This document shows, piece after piece, positions 35,997 through 45,369 of a stretch of 64,000 nt of DNA. Positions within the stretch are counted from its first letter, which is position 1. Each line of letters begins with the position of its first letter. The DNA is from Leisingera sp. ANG1 (GTDB taxonomy: Bacteria > Pseudomonadota > Alphaproteobacteria > Rhodobacterales > Rhodobacteraceae), in contig NZ_AFCF02000014.1 in the NCBI RefSeq assembly GCF_000203975.2, forward strand, positions 1-64,000, in the 5' to 3' direction. A program made the position numbers and the translations under genes. The notes under the pieces were generated by a model, which was not told where the DNA came from, searched no databases, and was given only the letters and a program-made list of their open reading frames with translations.

Positions 35997-37379
35997 CTAC
36001 TCTTCCGCCAGAAGCGCCACCTGGCGCGGCTCGACCTCCACCTGGCCAGGGTCCTCCAGCTCAGCCCCGTTGGCGACTACGCCCATTGCCTCGAACCTTC
36101 GGGCCGAGGGCAGCACCCGGGCTTCCAGCGAGCCAACCGCCTTGTTGTAGTTGTTGACCGAGGACGACAGCGAGCGCCCGACCGAGGCCAGGTTCTTGGA
36201 GAAAGTCGCCAGCCGGTCGTAAAGCTCCTTGGCGGTCTTCTGCACTTCAACAGCGTTCTCCGCCATCTTCTCCTGCTGCCAGCCGTAAGCAATCGATTTG
36301 ACCAAAGCCATCAGCGTGGTCGGAGTGGCGATCAGAACTTTGTTTTCGAAAGCATATTCGATCAGGCCTGGGTCCGCTTCCGCCGCAGCCGAGACAAAGG
36401 TTTCGCCGGGGATGAACATCACCACGAAATCCGGCGTCTCGCCCAGTGCGCTTTGATAGGACTTGGAGGCCAGCTGCCGCACATGGGTCTTCACATGGTT
36501 TGCGTGGCGGGCAAGTGCCGCCTGCTGAGCGTCGGGCGTCTCCGCCTCCAGCGCATCCAGATAGGCCTCCAGTGGGGTCTTCGCGTCCACCACGATGCTC
36601 TTGCCGCCGGGAATGCGCACCACCGCATCAGGCCGGCGCAGGCCCTCGTCGGTGCCGACGCTTTTTTCCAGCTCGTAATCCACATGCTCAGCCATGCCGG
36701 CCATCTCGAACACCTGCCGCAGCTGCATCTCGCCCCAGCGGCCGCGGGTCTTGGGCGCGCGCAAGGCCTGCACCAGCTTGCGGGTCTCGCCACCCAGCGC
36801 AGCCTGGCCTTCGGCCAGATGCTTCACCTGAGTCTGGATCGCGCCATAGGCCTCATTGCGGGCCTGTTCGATCTCCTTGATCCGTTCACCGAACTGGCCC
36901 AGCTTCTGGTCCAGCGGCTTCACCAGATTTTCGATCGCGGTGTGGCGCTTGGCCAGATCCTCATCCGCTGTCTTGCTGTGGGCCTGAAACCGTTCGCTGA
37001 CCAGGCTCAGGAAGCTTTCGGAGTTCTGCTTCAAAACGCCCGAAGCCAGCGAGGCAAACTTGTGCTCCATCTGCTGGTTCATGTGCTGCAGTTCTTCCAG
37101 CCGCGCGGCGTGCTCTGCCTTCAGCGCCTGCACCTGCGCCTCGGCCTGATAGCGGCCAGCGCGCTCATTCTCATGCACGCGGCGCAGGGTGGCCAGCTCG
37201 TCCGTCAATTCCGGCAGCCGGGTCGCTTCTGCCTTCAGCCCGGCAATATGGCTGCGCTGATCTGCGTTCGCCTGCTCCAGCTGCCGCGCCGTGCTGCGCA
37301 GCCGCAGCCCCGCCAGCGCCAGAAGCGCGGCCAATCCGGCCAGCGCGTAGATCGCCCATTGGGCCTGTTCCAGTGTCAC
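35997..37379 (-). CDS. rmuC: RmuC-family DNA recombination protein
   Basis: 460 residues from a GTG start with GGGAGGACGAGCA ahead. A single N-terminal membrane helix (about 7-24), a long coiled coil (about 28-190), then the nuclease-like RmuC domain with KTRGRWGEMQLRQVFEMAGM and IVVDAKTPLEAYLDA. RmuC limits inversions at short repeats in E. coli. It sits between mutL and the cyclase on the same strand. Confidence 0.92.
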   Translation of the reverse strand: MTLEQAQWAIYALAGLAALLALAGLRLRSTARQLEQANADQRSHIAGLKAEATRLPELTDELATLRRVHENERAGRYQAEAQVQALKAEHAARLEELQHMNQQMEHKFASLASGVLKQNSESFLSLVSERFQAHSKTADEDLAKRHTAIENLVKPLDQKLGQFGERIKEIEQARNEAYGAIQTQVKHLAEGQAALGGETRKLVQALRAPKTRGRWGEMQLRQVFEMAGMAEHVDYELEKSVGTDEGLRRPDAVVRIPGGKSIVVDAKTPLEAYLDALEAETPDAQQAALARHANHVKTHVRQLASKSYQSALGETPDFVVMFIPGETFVSAAAEADPGLIEYAFENKVLIATPTTLMALVKSIAYGWQQEKMAENAVEVQKTAKELYDRLATFSKNLASVGRSLSSSVNNYNKAVGSLEARVLPSARRFEAMGVVANGAELEDPGQVEVEPRQVALLAEE

Positions 37380-37410
37380 TGCTCGTCCTCCCTTAAACGG
37401 GGGTTCTTGT

Positions 37411-39357
37411 TCATGTGCGCCCGAACAGGCGCTCGATATCTGCCAGTTTCAATTCCACATAGGTCGGGCGGCCATGGTTGCACTGGCCGGAATGGGGCGT
37501 TGCCTCCATTTCCCGCAGCAGCGCATTCATCTCCTCCCCCCGCATCCGGCGGCCGGAGCGGATCGAGCCATGGCAGGCCACCCGGCTCAGGATCGCCTCG
37601 ACGCGCGCCTGCACCAGCTGGCTTTCGCCTTGGTCCGACAGCTCATCCAGGATGTCCTTGATCATCGCCTCGGCATTCACTTCGCCGAGGATCGCCGGGG
37701 TTTCCCGCACCGCAATGGCATTGCCACCGAAGGCCTCAATGCCAAGGCCAAATTTCGCCAGCTCATCCGCCACACCCAAAAGGCAGGCGCAATCATTGTC
37801 GCTCAGCTCAACGATCTCCGGGATCAGCAGCGCCTGTGCGGCGACGCCATTCTCCGCCATTTGCCGTTTCAGCTTCTCATAGACCAGCCGCTCGTGCGCG
37901 GCATGCTGGTCGACAATCACCATGCCGTCGGCGGTCTGGGCGATGATGTAGTTCTCGTGCACCTGGCCGCGCGCCGCACCCAGCGGCAGGGCCTCGGCCC
38001 CGGGCGCGGTGGCCTCGGGCGCATCCGCAGGCTGAACCGGGGCCATCGGGACCTCCGGGGTTTCAGTCACTTGGCCGCTGTAGGCGCCAGCCAGCTCTGC
38101 AAAGCCCGGAGACGCCAGCGGCTGGTAGGCGGGTGCGGGCGCAAAGCTCTCCGGCTGCTGCGCCGCATAGGATGCCGTCCGCGCACCGTAAGAGGGCCGG
38201 TCCATCTGATAGATCCTTGGCGCACCGTTCGCCGTGGGCTGCTCCGCCTTCATCGCGCCCAGCGTGGCGCCTGCCACAGTGGTTGAAGCCCGGTGACCGG
38301 CTTCTGCCAGTGCATGGCGCAGGGAGGAGACGATCAGCCCACGCGCAAGGCCGGGGTCGCGGAACCGGACTTCGGATTTCGCAGGATGCACGTTCACGTC
38401 CACCAGCTGCGGGTCGCAATCAATGAACAGCGCCGCCGCCGGATGCCGGTCACGGCTGAGGAAATCGAAATAGGCTGCCCTGAGCGCCCCGGTTAGCATC
38501 TTGTCCTTCACCGGCCGAGTGTTCACAAACAGGAACTGCGCCACCGCCGCGCCGCGGGAATAGGTCGGCAGCGCCGCATAGCCATAAAGCCGGATACCCT
38601 CGCGGGTGGCGTCGATCTTCAGCGCGTTTTCCGCAAACTCCCGTCCCAGCACCGAGGCCAGCCGCCCGTGCAGCGCATCGAAAAGGTCGCCTGACAAGGG
38701 ATCGGCGCGGAAGGTGACCCGCCCCTCGCCGCCGCCGGATACATCGCGCAGGGTGAAGCCCACCGAGGGCTCCGCCATCGCAAGCCGCTTTACCGTGTCC
38801 CCGATCGCCTGCGCCTCGGCCCGGTCGGTGCGCATGAATTTGAGCCTTGCTGGCGTCGCAAAGAACAGGTCGCGCAGCTCAACAATGGTGCCCGCCCGCA
38901 AGGCTGCCGGCTTCACCGGCTCCTGCTTGCCGCCCGACACCCGGATCTGCGCCGCCTCATGGCCCTCGGCCCGGCTGGTGATGGTCAGCCGCCCGACAGC
39001 ACCCAGAGAGGGCAGCGCCTCGCCCCGGAAGCCGAAGGTGTGGATGTTCAGCAGGTCAGAGCCGTCGATCTTGGATGTCGCATGGCGGCTCAGCGCCAGC
39101 GGCAGGTCCTCCGGTGTCATGCCGCAGCCGTCATCCGTTACCCGGATCAGCGTCTTGCCGCCATCTGCAATCTCCACCGTGATGCGGGTGGCACCCGCGT
39201 CAATGGCGTTTTCTACCAGTTCTTTCACGGCGGAGGCGGGGCGTTCCACCACCTCGCCCGCGGCAATCCGGTTGATGGCGCTATCGTCCAGCTGACGGAT
39301 GATTGGCCGGACGTTTGAGGCGGTATTTTCGCCGATATGGGGTTTTGCACTGCTCAT
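37411..39357 (-). CDS. mutL: DNA mismatch repair protein MutL with endonuclease motif
   Basis: 648 residues from the ATG at 39357 (MSSAKPHIGE); the frame is open another 51 codons upstream without family similarity. ATPase motifs: Glu46/Asn50 in VKELVENAIDAG, DDGCGM (75-80) and GFRGEAL (109-115). The C-terminal half has DQHA-x2-E-x4-E at 483-494 and CNHGRP near the end, the metal-dependent nicking motif of MutL proteins in organisms lacking MutH. A proline-alanine-rich linker (about 360-465) joins the two. Followed by rmuC. Confidence 0.96.
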   Translation of the reverse strand: MSSAKPHIGENTASNVRPIIRQLDDSAINRIAAGEVVERPASAVKELVENAIDAGATRITVEIADGGKTLIRVTDDGCGMTPEDLPLALSRHATSKIDGSDLLNIHTFGFRGEALPSLGAVGRLTITSRAEGHEAAQIRVSGGKQEPVKPAALRAGTIVELRDLFFATPARLKFMRTDRAEAQAIGDTVKRLAMAEPSVGFTLRDVSGGGEGRVTFRADPLSGDLFDALHGRLASVLGREFAENALKIDATREGIRLYGYAALPTYSRGAAVAQFLFVNTRPVKDKMLTGALRAAYFDFLSRDRHPAAALFIDCDPQLVDVNVHPAKSEVRFRDPGLARGLIVSSLRHALAEAGHRASTTVAGATLGAMKAEQPTANGAPRIYQMDRPSYGARTASYAAQQPESFAPAPAYQPLASPGFAELAGAYSGQVTETPEVPMAPVQPADAPEATAPGAEALPLGAARGQVHENYIIAQTADGMVIVDQHAAHERLVYEKLKRQMAENGVAAQALLIPEIVELSDNDCACLLGVADELAKFGLGIEAFGGNAIAVRETPAILGEVNAEAMIKDILDELSDQGESQLVQARVEAILSRVACHGSIRSGRRMRGEEMNALLREMEATPHSGQCNHGRPTYVELKLADIERLFGRT

Positions 39358-39603
39358 ACCCCTAAATTTAGCATGTATGACCGATTCTGCCACCGGAATG
39401 CACTGCAGCCCCGCAGCAGTAGCGCAAAAGAGGATTACTGCCGCCAGCCGGCACTGGCCAAGCAGCATTCCGCGCGGCCACTGGCCCTGCCCCTTGCATT
39501 TTTTGTCCATTTAGTCAAAAAACATGCCCGTCTGCGAGGCCGCTCGCTTGCCAATATGCCGCACCCGTGCGATTTTCGCACGGAACTCTTCCGAGGAATT
39601 CCA

Positions 39604-40593
39604 ATGGATAGCCAAACCGCTGAACGAAGCGCGCAGCTGCCGCAGCTGGCAGAGCCGCGCAATCCGGGCATGGAGCTGGACCTGGACTGGGTCGCAGCCG
39701 TGCAGGCCAACACGTCGGCCATCGAACGCCGCTGCACCACCCTGCCGGGCCGCCGCAGTGTCAAGAAGGACCACCAGGCCGCCTGGCTCTTGAAGGCGAT
39801 CAGCCTGATCGACCTCACCACCCTGTCCGGTGATGACACCGAGGGCCGGGTGCGCCGTCTGTGCGCCAAGGCGCGCCAACCGGTCAGCGCGGGACTTTTG
39901 CGCACGCTGGGAATGGAGGGCCTCACCACTGGCGCAGTCTGCGTCTACCACGACATGATCCCGACCGCGGTCAAGGCGCTGGAAGGCACCGGCATCCCGG
40001 TTGCCGCGGTTTCCACCGGCTTCCCGGCCGGCCTGTCGCCGTTCCATCTGCGGGTCGCGGAGATCGAGGAAAGCGTCAAGGACGGCGCCGAGGAGATCGA
40101 CATCGTGATCACCCGCCGTCATGTGCTGCAGGGCAACTGGCAGGCGCTGTACGACGAGATGAAAGCCTTCCGCCAGGCCTGCGGCGACGCCCATGTGAAA
40201 GCGATCCTGGCTACCGGCGAGCTGGGCAGCTTGCGCAACGTGGCGCGTGCCTCGCTGGTCTGCATGATGGCGGGCGCCGATTTCATCAAGACCTCCACCG
40301 GCAAGGAAAGCGTAAACGCCACCCTGCCCGTGTCGCTGGTGATGATACGCGCCATCCGCGACTATTACGACCGCACCGGCTACCGCGTCGGCTACAAGCC
40401 GGCAGGCGGTATTTCCAAGGCCAAGGATTCCCTGGTCTATCTGGCGCTGATGAAAGATGAGCTGGGCGACCGCTGGCTGCAGCCCGACCTTTTCCGCTTT
40501 GGCGCCTCCTCGCTGCTGGGCGATATCGAGCGCCAGCTGGAACACTATGTCACCGGGGCATACTCCGCCGGCTACCGCCACTCCATGGGCTGA
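39604..40593 (+). CDS. deoC: deoxyribose-phosphate aldolase
   Basis: 329 residues from the ATG at 39604, with GAGG upstream. The Schiff-base lysine lies in ADFIKTSTGK, with the proton-relay lysine in GYKPAGGISKAK. About 70 residues precede the TIM barrel, longer than E. coli DeoC (about 259), a known property of one branch. It splits deoxyribose 5-phosphate into glyceraldehyde 3-phosphate and acetaldehyde. The ALDH16 gene 11 bases downstream could oxidise that acetaldehyde. Confidence 0.95.
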   Translation: MDSQTAERSAQLPQLAEPRNPGMELDLDWVAAVQANTSAIERRCTTLPGRRSVKKDHQAAWLLKAISLIDLTTLSGDDTEGRVRRLCAKARQPVSAGLLRTLGMEGLTTGAVCVYHDMIPTAVKALEGTGIPVAAVSTGFPAGLSPFHLRVAEIEESVKDGAEEIDIVITRRHVLQGNWQALYDEMKAFRQACGDAHVKAILATGELGSLRNVARASLVCMMAGADFIKTSTGKESVNATLPVSLVMIRAIRDYYDRTGYRVGYKPAGGISKAKDSLVYLALMKDELGDRWLQPDLFRFGASSLLGDIERQLEHYVTGAYSAGYRHSMG

Positions 40594-40604
40594 GGGCTGA
40601 ACAG

Positions 40605-42941
40605 ATGACCATCAAAGAGATTTTCGACACCATGGAATACGGTCCCGCCCCCGAAAGCGCTGCCGAGGCACTGGCCTGGCTGGTTGATCAGGGCAGCCGG
40701 TTCGGCCATTTCATCAACGGTGAGTTCACCGCCCCCGGCGACGGCTTTGACAGTAAGAATCCAGCCACCGGCGAAGTGCTGGCGACACTGACGCAAGCAA
40801 CGCAAGCGGATGTGGATGCGGCGGTTGCGGCCGCACGCAAGGCGCAGGGCGGCTGGGCCGGTCTGGGTGGCGCAGGCCGCGCCAAGTATCTTTATGCCAT
40901 CGCGCGCCTGCTGCAAAAGCACGCCCGCCTGTTTGCGGTCCTGGAAACCCTGGACAACGGCAAGCCGATCCGTGAGAGCCGCGACATCGACATCCCGCTG
41001 GCGCAGCGGCATTTCTACTATCACGCCGGCATGGCCCAGCTAATGGACAGCGAATTGCCGGATGCCGAGGCCCTCGGTGTCTGCGGCCAGATCATTCCGT
41101 GGAACTTCCCGCTGCTAATGCTGGCGTGGAAAATCGCTCCGGCCATTGCCATGGGCAATACCGTGGTGCTGAAGCCTGCGGAATATACATCGCTGACTGC
41201 GCTGCTGTTTGCGGACATCTGCCGCCAGGCAGGCCTGCCCAAGGGTGTGGTGAACATCGTCACCGGCGACGGAGCTGTGGGCGAGATGATCACCGCAGCC
41301 GAAGTGGACAAAATCGCCTTCACCGGTTCCACCTCCGTTGGCCGCAGGATCCGCGAAGCCACTGCAGGCAGCGGCAAGGCGCTGACGCTGGAGCTGGGCG
41401 GCAAGTCGCCCTACATCGTGTTTGACGACGCTGACATCGATTCCGCCATCGAAGGTCTGGTGGATGCAATCTGGTTCAACCAGGGCCAGGTCTGCTGCGC
41501 AGGCTCGCGCCTGCTGGTCCAGGAAGGCATCGCGGAGCGTTTCCACAACAAGCTGAAGGCCCGCATGGACGGGCTGCGTGTCGGCAATCCGCTGGATAAA
41601 TGCATCGACGTGGGCGCCGTGGTGGACCCGGTGCAGCTCGACACCATCAGCAGCATGGTTGCGGCCAATACAGCCGGCAGCATGCACCAGGCGCAGGTCG
41701 AGATGCCCGCAGGCGGCTGCTTCTACCCGCCGACCCTGATCGAAGGGCTGTCCCCCGCCGATCCGCTGATGCAGGAGGAGATCTTTGGCCCAGTTCTGGT
41801 CTCCTGCACATTCCGCACCCCGGCAGAGGCGGTGGAGCTGGCCAACAACACCCGCTATGGCCTCGCAGCAACCATCTGGACCGAGAACGTGAATCTGGCG
41901 CTCGACATGGCGCCGAAGCTGGCGGCGGGCGTGGTCTGGGTCAACGGCACCAACATGTTCGACGCCGCTGCCGGTTTCGGTGGCGTGCGCGAAAGCGGCT
42001 TCGGACGCGAAGGCGGCTGGGAGGGGCTTGCCGCCTACACTCGCCCGAGGACCAAGGCCAAGCAATTGGCCAAAGTCGAGGCGTTTGCTGGCAATGGCGC
42101 CCCCGTGGACCCGCTGGACCGCACTGCCAAGCTGTATGTTGGCGGCAAGCAGGCGCGCCCGGATGGCGGCTACAGCCAGGCCGTCCACGGCAAGTCCGGC
42201 GCACTTCTGGGCCACGTTGGCCTTGCCAACCGCAAGGACGTGCGCAACGCGGTTGAGGCTGCGGCGGGCGCCGGCAAGTGGTCCAAGACCACCGGTCACT
42301 TGCGGGCGCAGATCCTCTATTACATCGGCGAAAACCTCTCGGCCCGCGCAGAAGAGTTCGCGGCCCGCATCGACGCGATGACCGGCAAGAAGGGCGGCAC
42401 GGCAGAGGTCGAAGCCTCGATCCAGCGCCTGTTCTCCGCTGCGGCCTGGGCCGACAAATACGACGGCCAGGTGCATGGCGTGCCGATCCGCGGCGTGGCG
42501 CTGGCAATGAAAGAGCCGGTGGGCGTGATCGGCGCGCTCTGCGCGGATGAGGCGCCGCTGCTGGGTCTGGTCTCGGTGATGGCGCCAGCCATTGCCATGG
42601 GCAACCGGGTGGTGCTGGCGGCCTCCGAGCCGTTCCCGCTGGCGGCAACCGATTTCTACCAGGTTCTGGACACCTCGGACGTGCCCGGCGGTGTGGTCAA
42701 CATCCTGACCGGCAGCCATGCGGAGCTGGCGAAACCGATGGCGTCGCATCTGAATGTCGACGCGGTCTGGAGTTTCTCGTCTTCCGACCTGTCTGCTGGG
42801 ATCGAGGCCGCGTCTGCGGGCAACCTCAAACGCACCTGGGTCAACAACGGAACTGCAACCGACTGGACACAGGACCAGACGAAGCGGTTCCTGCAGGAAG
42901 CCACTGAGGTGAAGAACATCTGGGTTCCTTACGGCGAGTAA
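40605..42941 (+). CDS. bidomain aldehyde dehydrogenase, ALDH16 type
   Basis: 778 residues. The first domain (about 30-500) is a complete ALDH: LKPAEYTS, Glu263 in TLELGGKSP and catalytic Cys297 in GQVCCAGSR. A second ALDH-like domain (about 510-778) keeps the fold (GKSGALLGHVGLANRKDVRNAVEAA, PVGVIGALCADEAPLLGLV) but has no catalytic Cys. This two-domain plan is ALDH16; bacterial members are catalytically active. The deoC partner implies acetaldehyde or another deoxynucleoside-derived aldehyde as substrate. Confidence 0.9.
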   Translation: MTIKEIFDTMEYGPAPESAAEALAWLVDQGSRFGHFINGEFTAPGDGFDSKNPATGEVLATLTQATQADVDAAVAAARKAQGGWAGLGGAGRAKYLYAIARLLQKHARLFAVLETLDNGKPIRESRDIDIPLAQRHFYYHAGMAQLMDSELPDAEALGVCGQIIPWNFPLLMLAWKIAPAIAMGNTVVLKPAEYTSLTALLFADICRQAGLPKGVVNIVTGDGAVGEMITAAEVDKIAFTGSTSVGRRIREATAGSGKALTLELGGKSPYIVFDDADIDSAIEGLVDAIWFNQGQVCCAGSRLLVQEGIAERFHNKLKARMDGLRVGNPLDKCIDVGAVVDPVQLDTISSMVAANTAGSMHQAQVEMPAGGCFYPPTLIEGLSPADPLMQEEIFGPVLVSCTFRTPAEAVELANNTRYGLAATIWTENVNLALDMAPKLAAGVVWVNGTNMFDAAAGFGGVRESGFGREGGWEGLAAYTRPRTKAKQLAKVEAFAGNGAPVDPLDRTAKLYVGGKQARPDGGYSQAVHGKSGALLGHVGLANRKDVRNAVEAAAGAGKWSKTTGHLRAQILYYIGENLSARAEEFAARIDAMTGKKGGTAEVEASIQRLFSAAAWADKYDGQVHGVPIRGVALAMKEPVGVIGALCADEAPLLGLVSVMAPAIAMGNRVVLAASEPFPLAATDFYQVLDTSDVPGGVVNILTGSHAELAKPMASHLNVDAVWSFSSSDLSAGIEAASAGNLKRTWVNNGTATDWTQDQTKRFLQEATEVKNIWVPYGE

Positions 42942-42968
42942 GCCCCTTCGGCATCCTGCAAAACAATA

Positions 42969-42998
42969 CGCCGCTCCAACCGGGGCGGCGTTTCTTTT
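42969..42998 (+). terminator. terminator of deoC-ALDH16
   Basis: Stem ACGCCGC / GCGGCGT with a ten-base loop, followed by TTCTTTT, 28 bases after the ALDH16 stop. Confidence 0.8.
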
Positions 42999-43048
42999 CA
43001 TGCCCTCCCTGGTCTGCAAGTACCTGCCTTGCGGCGGACCGCACCCAC

Positions 43049-43123
43049 CCGTGCGCAGCACGGGCCACTCCCATGGCCAAAGGCTGCCCGGCGCCGCCGG
43101 GGAGCCAGCGGACGCGGGAGCAC
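43049..43123. repeat. dispersed 75-base repeat, copy 1
   Basis: Aligns without gaps to 50262-50336; I count 58 identities in 75 by hand. Contains the hairpins CCCGTGC-GCA-GCACGGG (from 43048) and CCGGC-GCC-GCCGG. Both copies end CGCGGGAGCAC. It lies just beyond the terminator of rpsO. Confidence 0.75.
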
Positions 43124-43143
43124 TTCGCGGCTTGACGCCTCTA

Positions 43144-43180
43144 GAAGAAAAGAAAACGCCCGCTCCTTTCGGAACGGGCG
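43144..43180 (-). terminator. terminator of rpsO
   Basis: On the minus strand a CGCCCG / CGGGCG stem extended by TCC / GGA across one mismatch, with a GAAA loop, is followed by TTTTCTTTTCTTC. Confidence 0.88.
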
Positions 43181-43203
43181 CAGAAAATCCGGATAAGCGC
43201 GGA

Positions 43204-43473
43204 TTAGCGGCGGATGCCCAGACGCTTGATCAGGTCCTGGTAACGGGCCTCATCCTTGCCTTTGGTGTAGTCCAGCAGCTTGCGGCGCTGAGCAACCATT
43301 TTCAGGAGGCCACGGCGGCCGTGGTTGTCCTTCTTGTGGGTTTTGAAGTGCTCAGTCAGGGTGTTGATGCGCGAGGTCAGGATTGCAACCTGGACTTCCG
43401 GGGAACCGGTGTCGCCTTCTTTGGTTGCGAATTCTTTCATCAGGCGCGCTTTTTCTTCCGCAGTGATCGACAT
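43204..43473 (-). CDS. rpsO: 30S ribosomal protein S15
   Basis: 89 residues from the ATG at 43473 (AAGGAGACCCCG upstream): [20 protein letters not shown], then [37 protein letters not shown], the S15 hallmark. Binds 16S rRNA early in 30S assembly. It stands alone here, although in many bacteria it sits between truB and pnp; both are in this window but 3.6 and 11.8 kb away. Confidence 0.98.
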   Translation of the reverse strand: MSITAEEKARLMKEFATKEGDTGSPEVQVAILTSRINTLTEHFKTHKKDNHGRRGLLKMVAQRRKLLDYTKGKDEARYQDLIKRLGIRR

Positions 43474-43638
43474 CGGGGTCTCCTTCATAAGGTTAGAGTG
43501 GATGGCTCAGGCCGGGATGTCGTCCAGCACAGGCCCGTGGAGAAATCCGCCGCAGAATCGCGGCAGATGCGGGCGTATATGATGTTTCCGCTGCAAAGGC
43601 AAAGATTATGTGCCTGGTGCAGGGATGCAGGCATCTGG

Positions 43639-44673
43639 CTATTGCGGCAGCATCCCCACAGCCGCCGCTGAATCCGTGTCAATCAGCACCAGATCCGCCG
43701 CGGTCAGCGCCCCGGCGCCAGACACCCGCAGGGCCGGTTCCCCATCCACCAGTATCAGCTGCTCATCTTCCGCGCCCGGATTTTGCTGCACCTCGACCGA
43801 GGGTTCCGCGCCGCTCTCAATATCCCAGACCAGAACCAGCTGATCCTCTGCAGCATCATAATCCATCAGTTGAACGGCCTCTGCCGTGCCGGTCCAGCTG
43901 CCTGCAGTAAACTGGTCCGCGCCTGCGCCGCCGGTCAGCACGTCGCCAGCCCCGGCAATCAGCGTGTCGTCGCCGCCGCCGCCGTTTACAAAATCCTGCT
44001 CAGTGCCATCCCCGGCGCCAGATACCACGTCATCGCCAGCACCGCCAAACAGCACGTCTTCGCCGCCACCGCCCGTCAGGCTATCATCACCATCATTGCC
44101 ATGCAGCGAATCCGCCCCTTCGCCGCCCTCCAGCCAGTCGCCGTCCTGACCGCCGTGCAGCACATCATTGCCGCCGCCGCCAAGCAGGCTGTCTGCTCCA
44201 AAATGCCCGTACAGCCTGTCAGCCCCCTCGCCGCCGTCCAGAGCATCGGCGCCGTCCTCGCCATGCAGCAGGTCGCTCCCGGAGCCGCCATACAGGCTGT
44301 CGTCTCCGGCGTCGCCATGCAGCACATCATTGCCCGTGCCGCCATCCAGCCAGTCGTCGCCGCCATAGCCTGCGATCTGATCTTCTCCGCTGCCGCCGCT
44401 GATGCTGTCAGGCAAGCCGCTGCCCGCCAGCACGTCTCCGCCATCCGTGCCGGTCACAGTTTCGCTGCTACTGGCGCCGGACACTGTATCCCCGCCGCCG
44501 CTGTCTGCCGCCGCTTCGCCGCTGGGCTCGATGTAGCCGCCGTCCAAACCATCATCTTCTGGTTCCGGACCGGAGGACGTGCCACCAGCCTCATCCTCAG
44601 CAGCGGTGTCCGTCAGAACCGCTCCGCCCACTGCCATCAGTCCCAACATGCTCGCCAGCCACAACATTGCCAC
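43639..44673 (-). CDS. RTX calcium-binding repeat protein with N-terminal hydrophobic segment
   Basis: 344 residues (342 from the second ATG). A short hydrophobic N terminus MAMLWLASMLGLMAVGGAVL is followed by an acidic linker (21-70) and about a dozen GGxGxDxLx nonapeptides (about 75-255), for example GGTGNDVLHG and GGSGSDLLHG. These form a calcium-bound parallel beta roll. The C-terminal 85 residues lack repeats and end AAAVGMLPQ. Probably exported or membrane-tethered; no type I secretion genes are nearby. A second protein with the same plan lies at 45370. Confidence 0.85.
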   Translation of the reverse strand: MAMLWLASMLGLMAVGGAVLTDTAAEDEAGGTSSGPEPEDDGLDGGYIEPSGEAAADSGGGDTVSGASSSETVTGTDGGDVLAGSGLPDSISGGSGEDQIAGYGGDDWLDGGTGNDVLHGDAGDDSLYGGSGSDLLHGEDGADALDGGEGADRLYGHFGADSLLGGGGNDVLHGGQDGDWLEGGEGADSLHGNDGDDSLTGGGGEDVLFGGAGDDVVSGAGDGTEQDFVNGGGGDDTLIAGAGDVLTGGAGADQFTAGSWTGTAEAVQLMDYDAAEDQLVLVWDIESGAEPSVEVQQNPGAEDEQLILVDGEPALRVSGAGALTAADLVLIDTDSAAAVGMLPQ

Positions 44674-44762
44674 TCAACCCCAACACGCAAATTAAATTGC
44701 GCCCACACTCTCACATTGCCGCGGCGCATTCAAAACAAAAGGAGAACACCGGTTAACGGAGT

Positions 44763-45284
44763 TCAGCTGATTGCGCCTGCCAGCCATGGCTGCGGTTGCT
44801 GGCTGTAGGCGATGTAGAGCGGGTGCTTGGGGTGGCCGGCCTTGCTGAGACCAAGATGATGAAGCGGCTTGCCGGATGCCCGCAACGCAGCCTCCACCCG
44901 CACACCCTGGCCGCGATGTGCGCCGTGGGTGCCCCAGGCGCAGATCACCATATCCGCCCATGCCAAGCCCTCCAGAATGGCGGCCAAGTTATCCGGCCCC
45001 TCCGGCGCCTCCAGCCTGCGCATCTCCCGCGGGTCGGTCACCCGGCAGGCAAAGATGTTGGTGGCCCGGAACCCGCCGAAACCCAAGGCGCGGGCGCGGC
45101 GCTCGCAGCGTTCGATGGTCGGGTCGTTCTGGACCTCGGTTGCGGTCGAGGGGTTCAGCATCACAAACATCACCCGCCGCCCGGCCGGGTCCCAGATCCG
45201 GGTCAAGCTGTAGCGGTAGTTTTCGCAATCGGAATAGACGGCGGTGGAGGGCGCGTCGCCCTTGGTGTGGCTGCGGGTGATCAT
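44763..45284 (-). CDS. DUF1643 domain protein
   Basis: 173 residues from the ATG at 45284, at which the family begins (MITRSHTKGDAPSTAVYSDC). Landmarks: YRYSLTRIWDPAGRRVMFVMLNPSTATEVQNDPTIERCERRARALGFGG, then ATNIFACRVTDPREM and ADMVICAWGTHG. The NPS/D and C-W-G-x-x-G segments are typical. Function unknown. It lies between two RTX genes, on the strand of the first. Confidence 0.85.
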   Translation of the reverse strand: MITRSHTKGDAPSTAVYSDCENYRYSLTRIWDPAGRRVMFVMLNPSTATEVQNDPTIERCERRARALGFGGFRATNIFACRVTDPREMRRLEAPEGPDNLAAILEGLAWADMVICAWGTHGAHRGQGVRVEAALRASGKPLHHLGLSKAGHPKHPLYIAYSQQPQPWLAGAIS

Positions 45285-45369
45285 GGCGGCGGTTTTAGAA
45301 CGGCACAGATTGCATTCCAAGGGCGTTTCCTGCAGCCTCCGGCAGAACCGCGGACGTATTTTTACCGCG

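Noticed and set aside
41115-43061. 648-codon minus-strand frame opposite ALDH16
   Set aside because: Shadow of the GC-rich ALDH16 gene with no family similarity.
43000-43671. 223-codon plus-strand frame over rpsO
   Set aside because: Antisense to rpsO and made partly from the dispersed repeat; no coding evidence.
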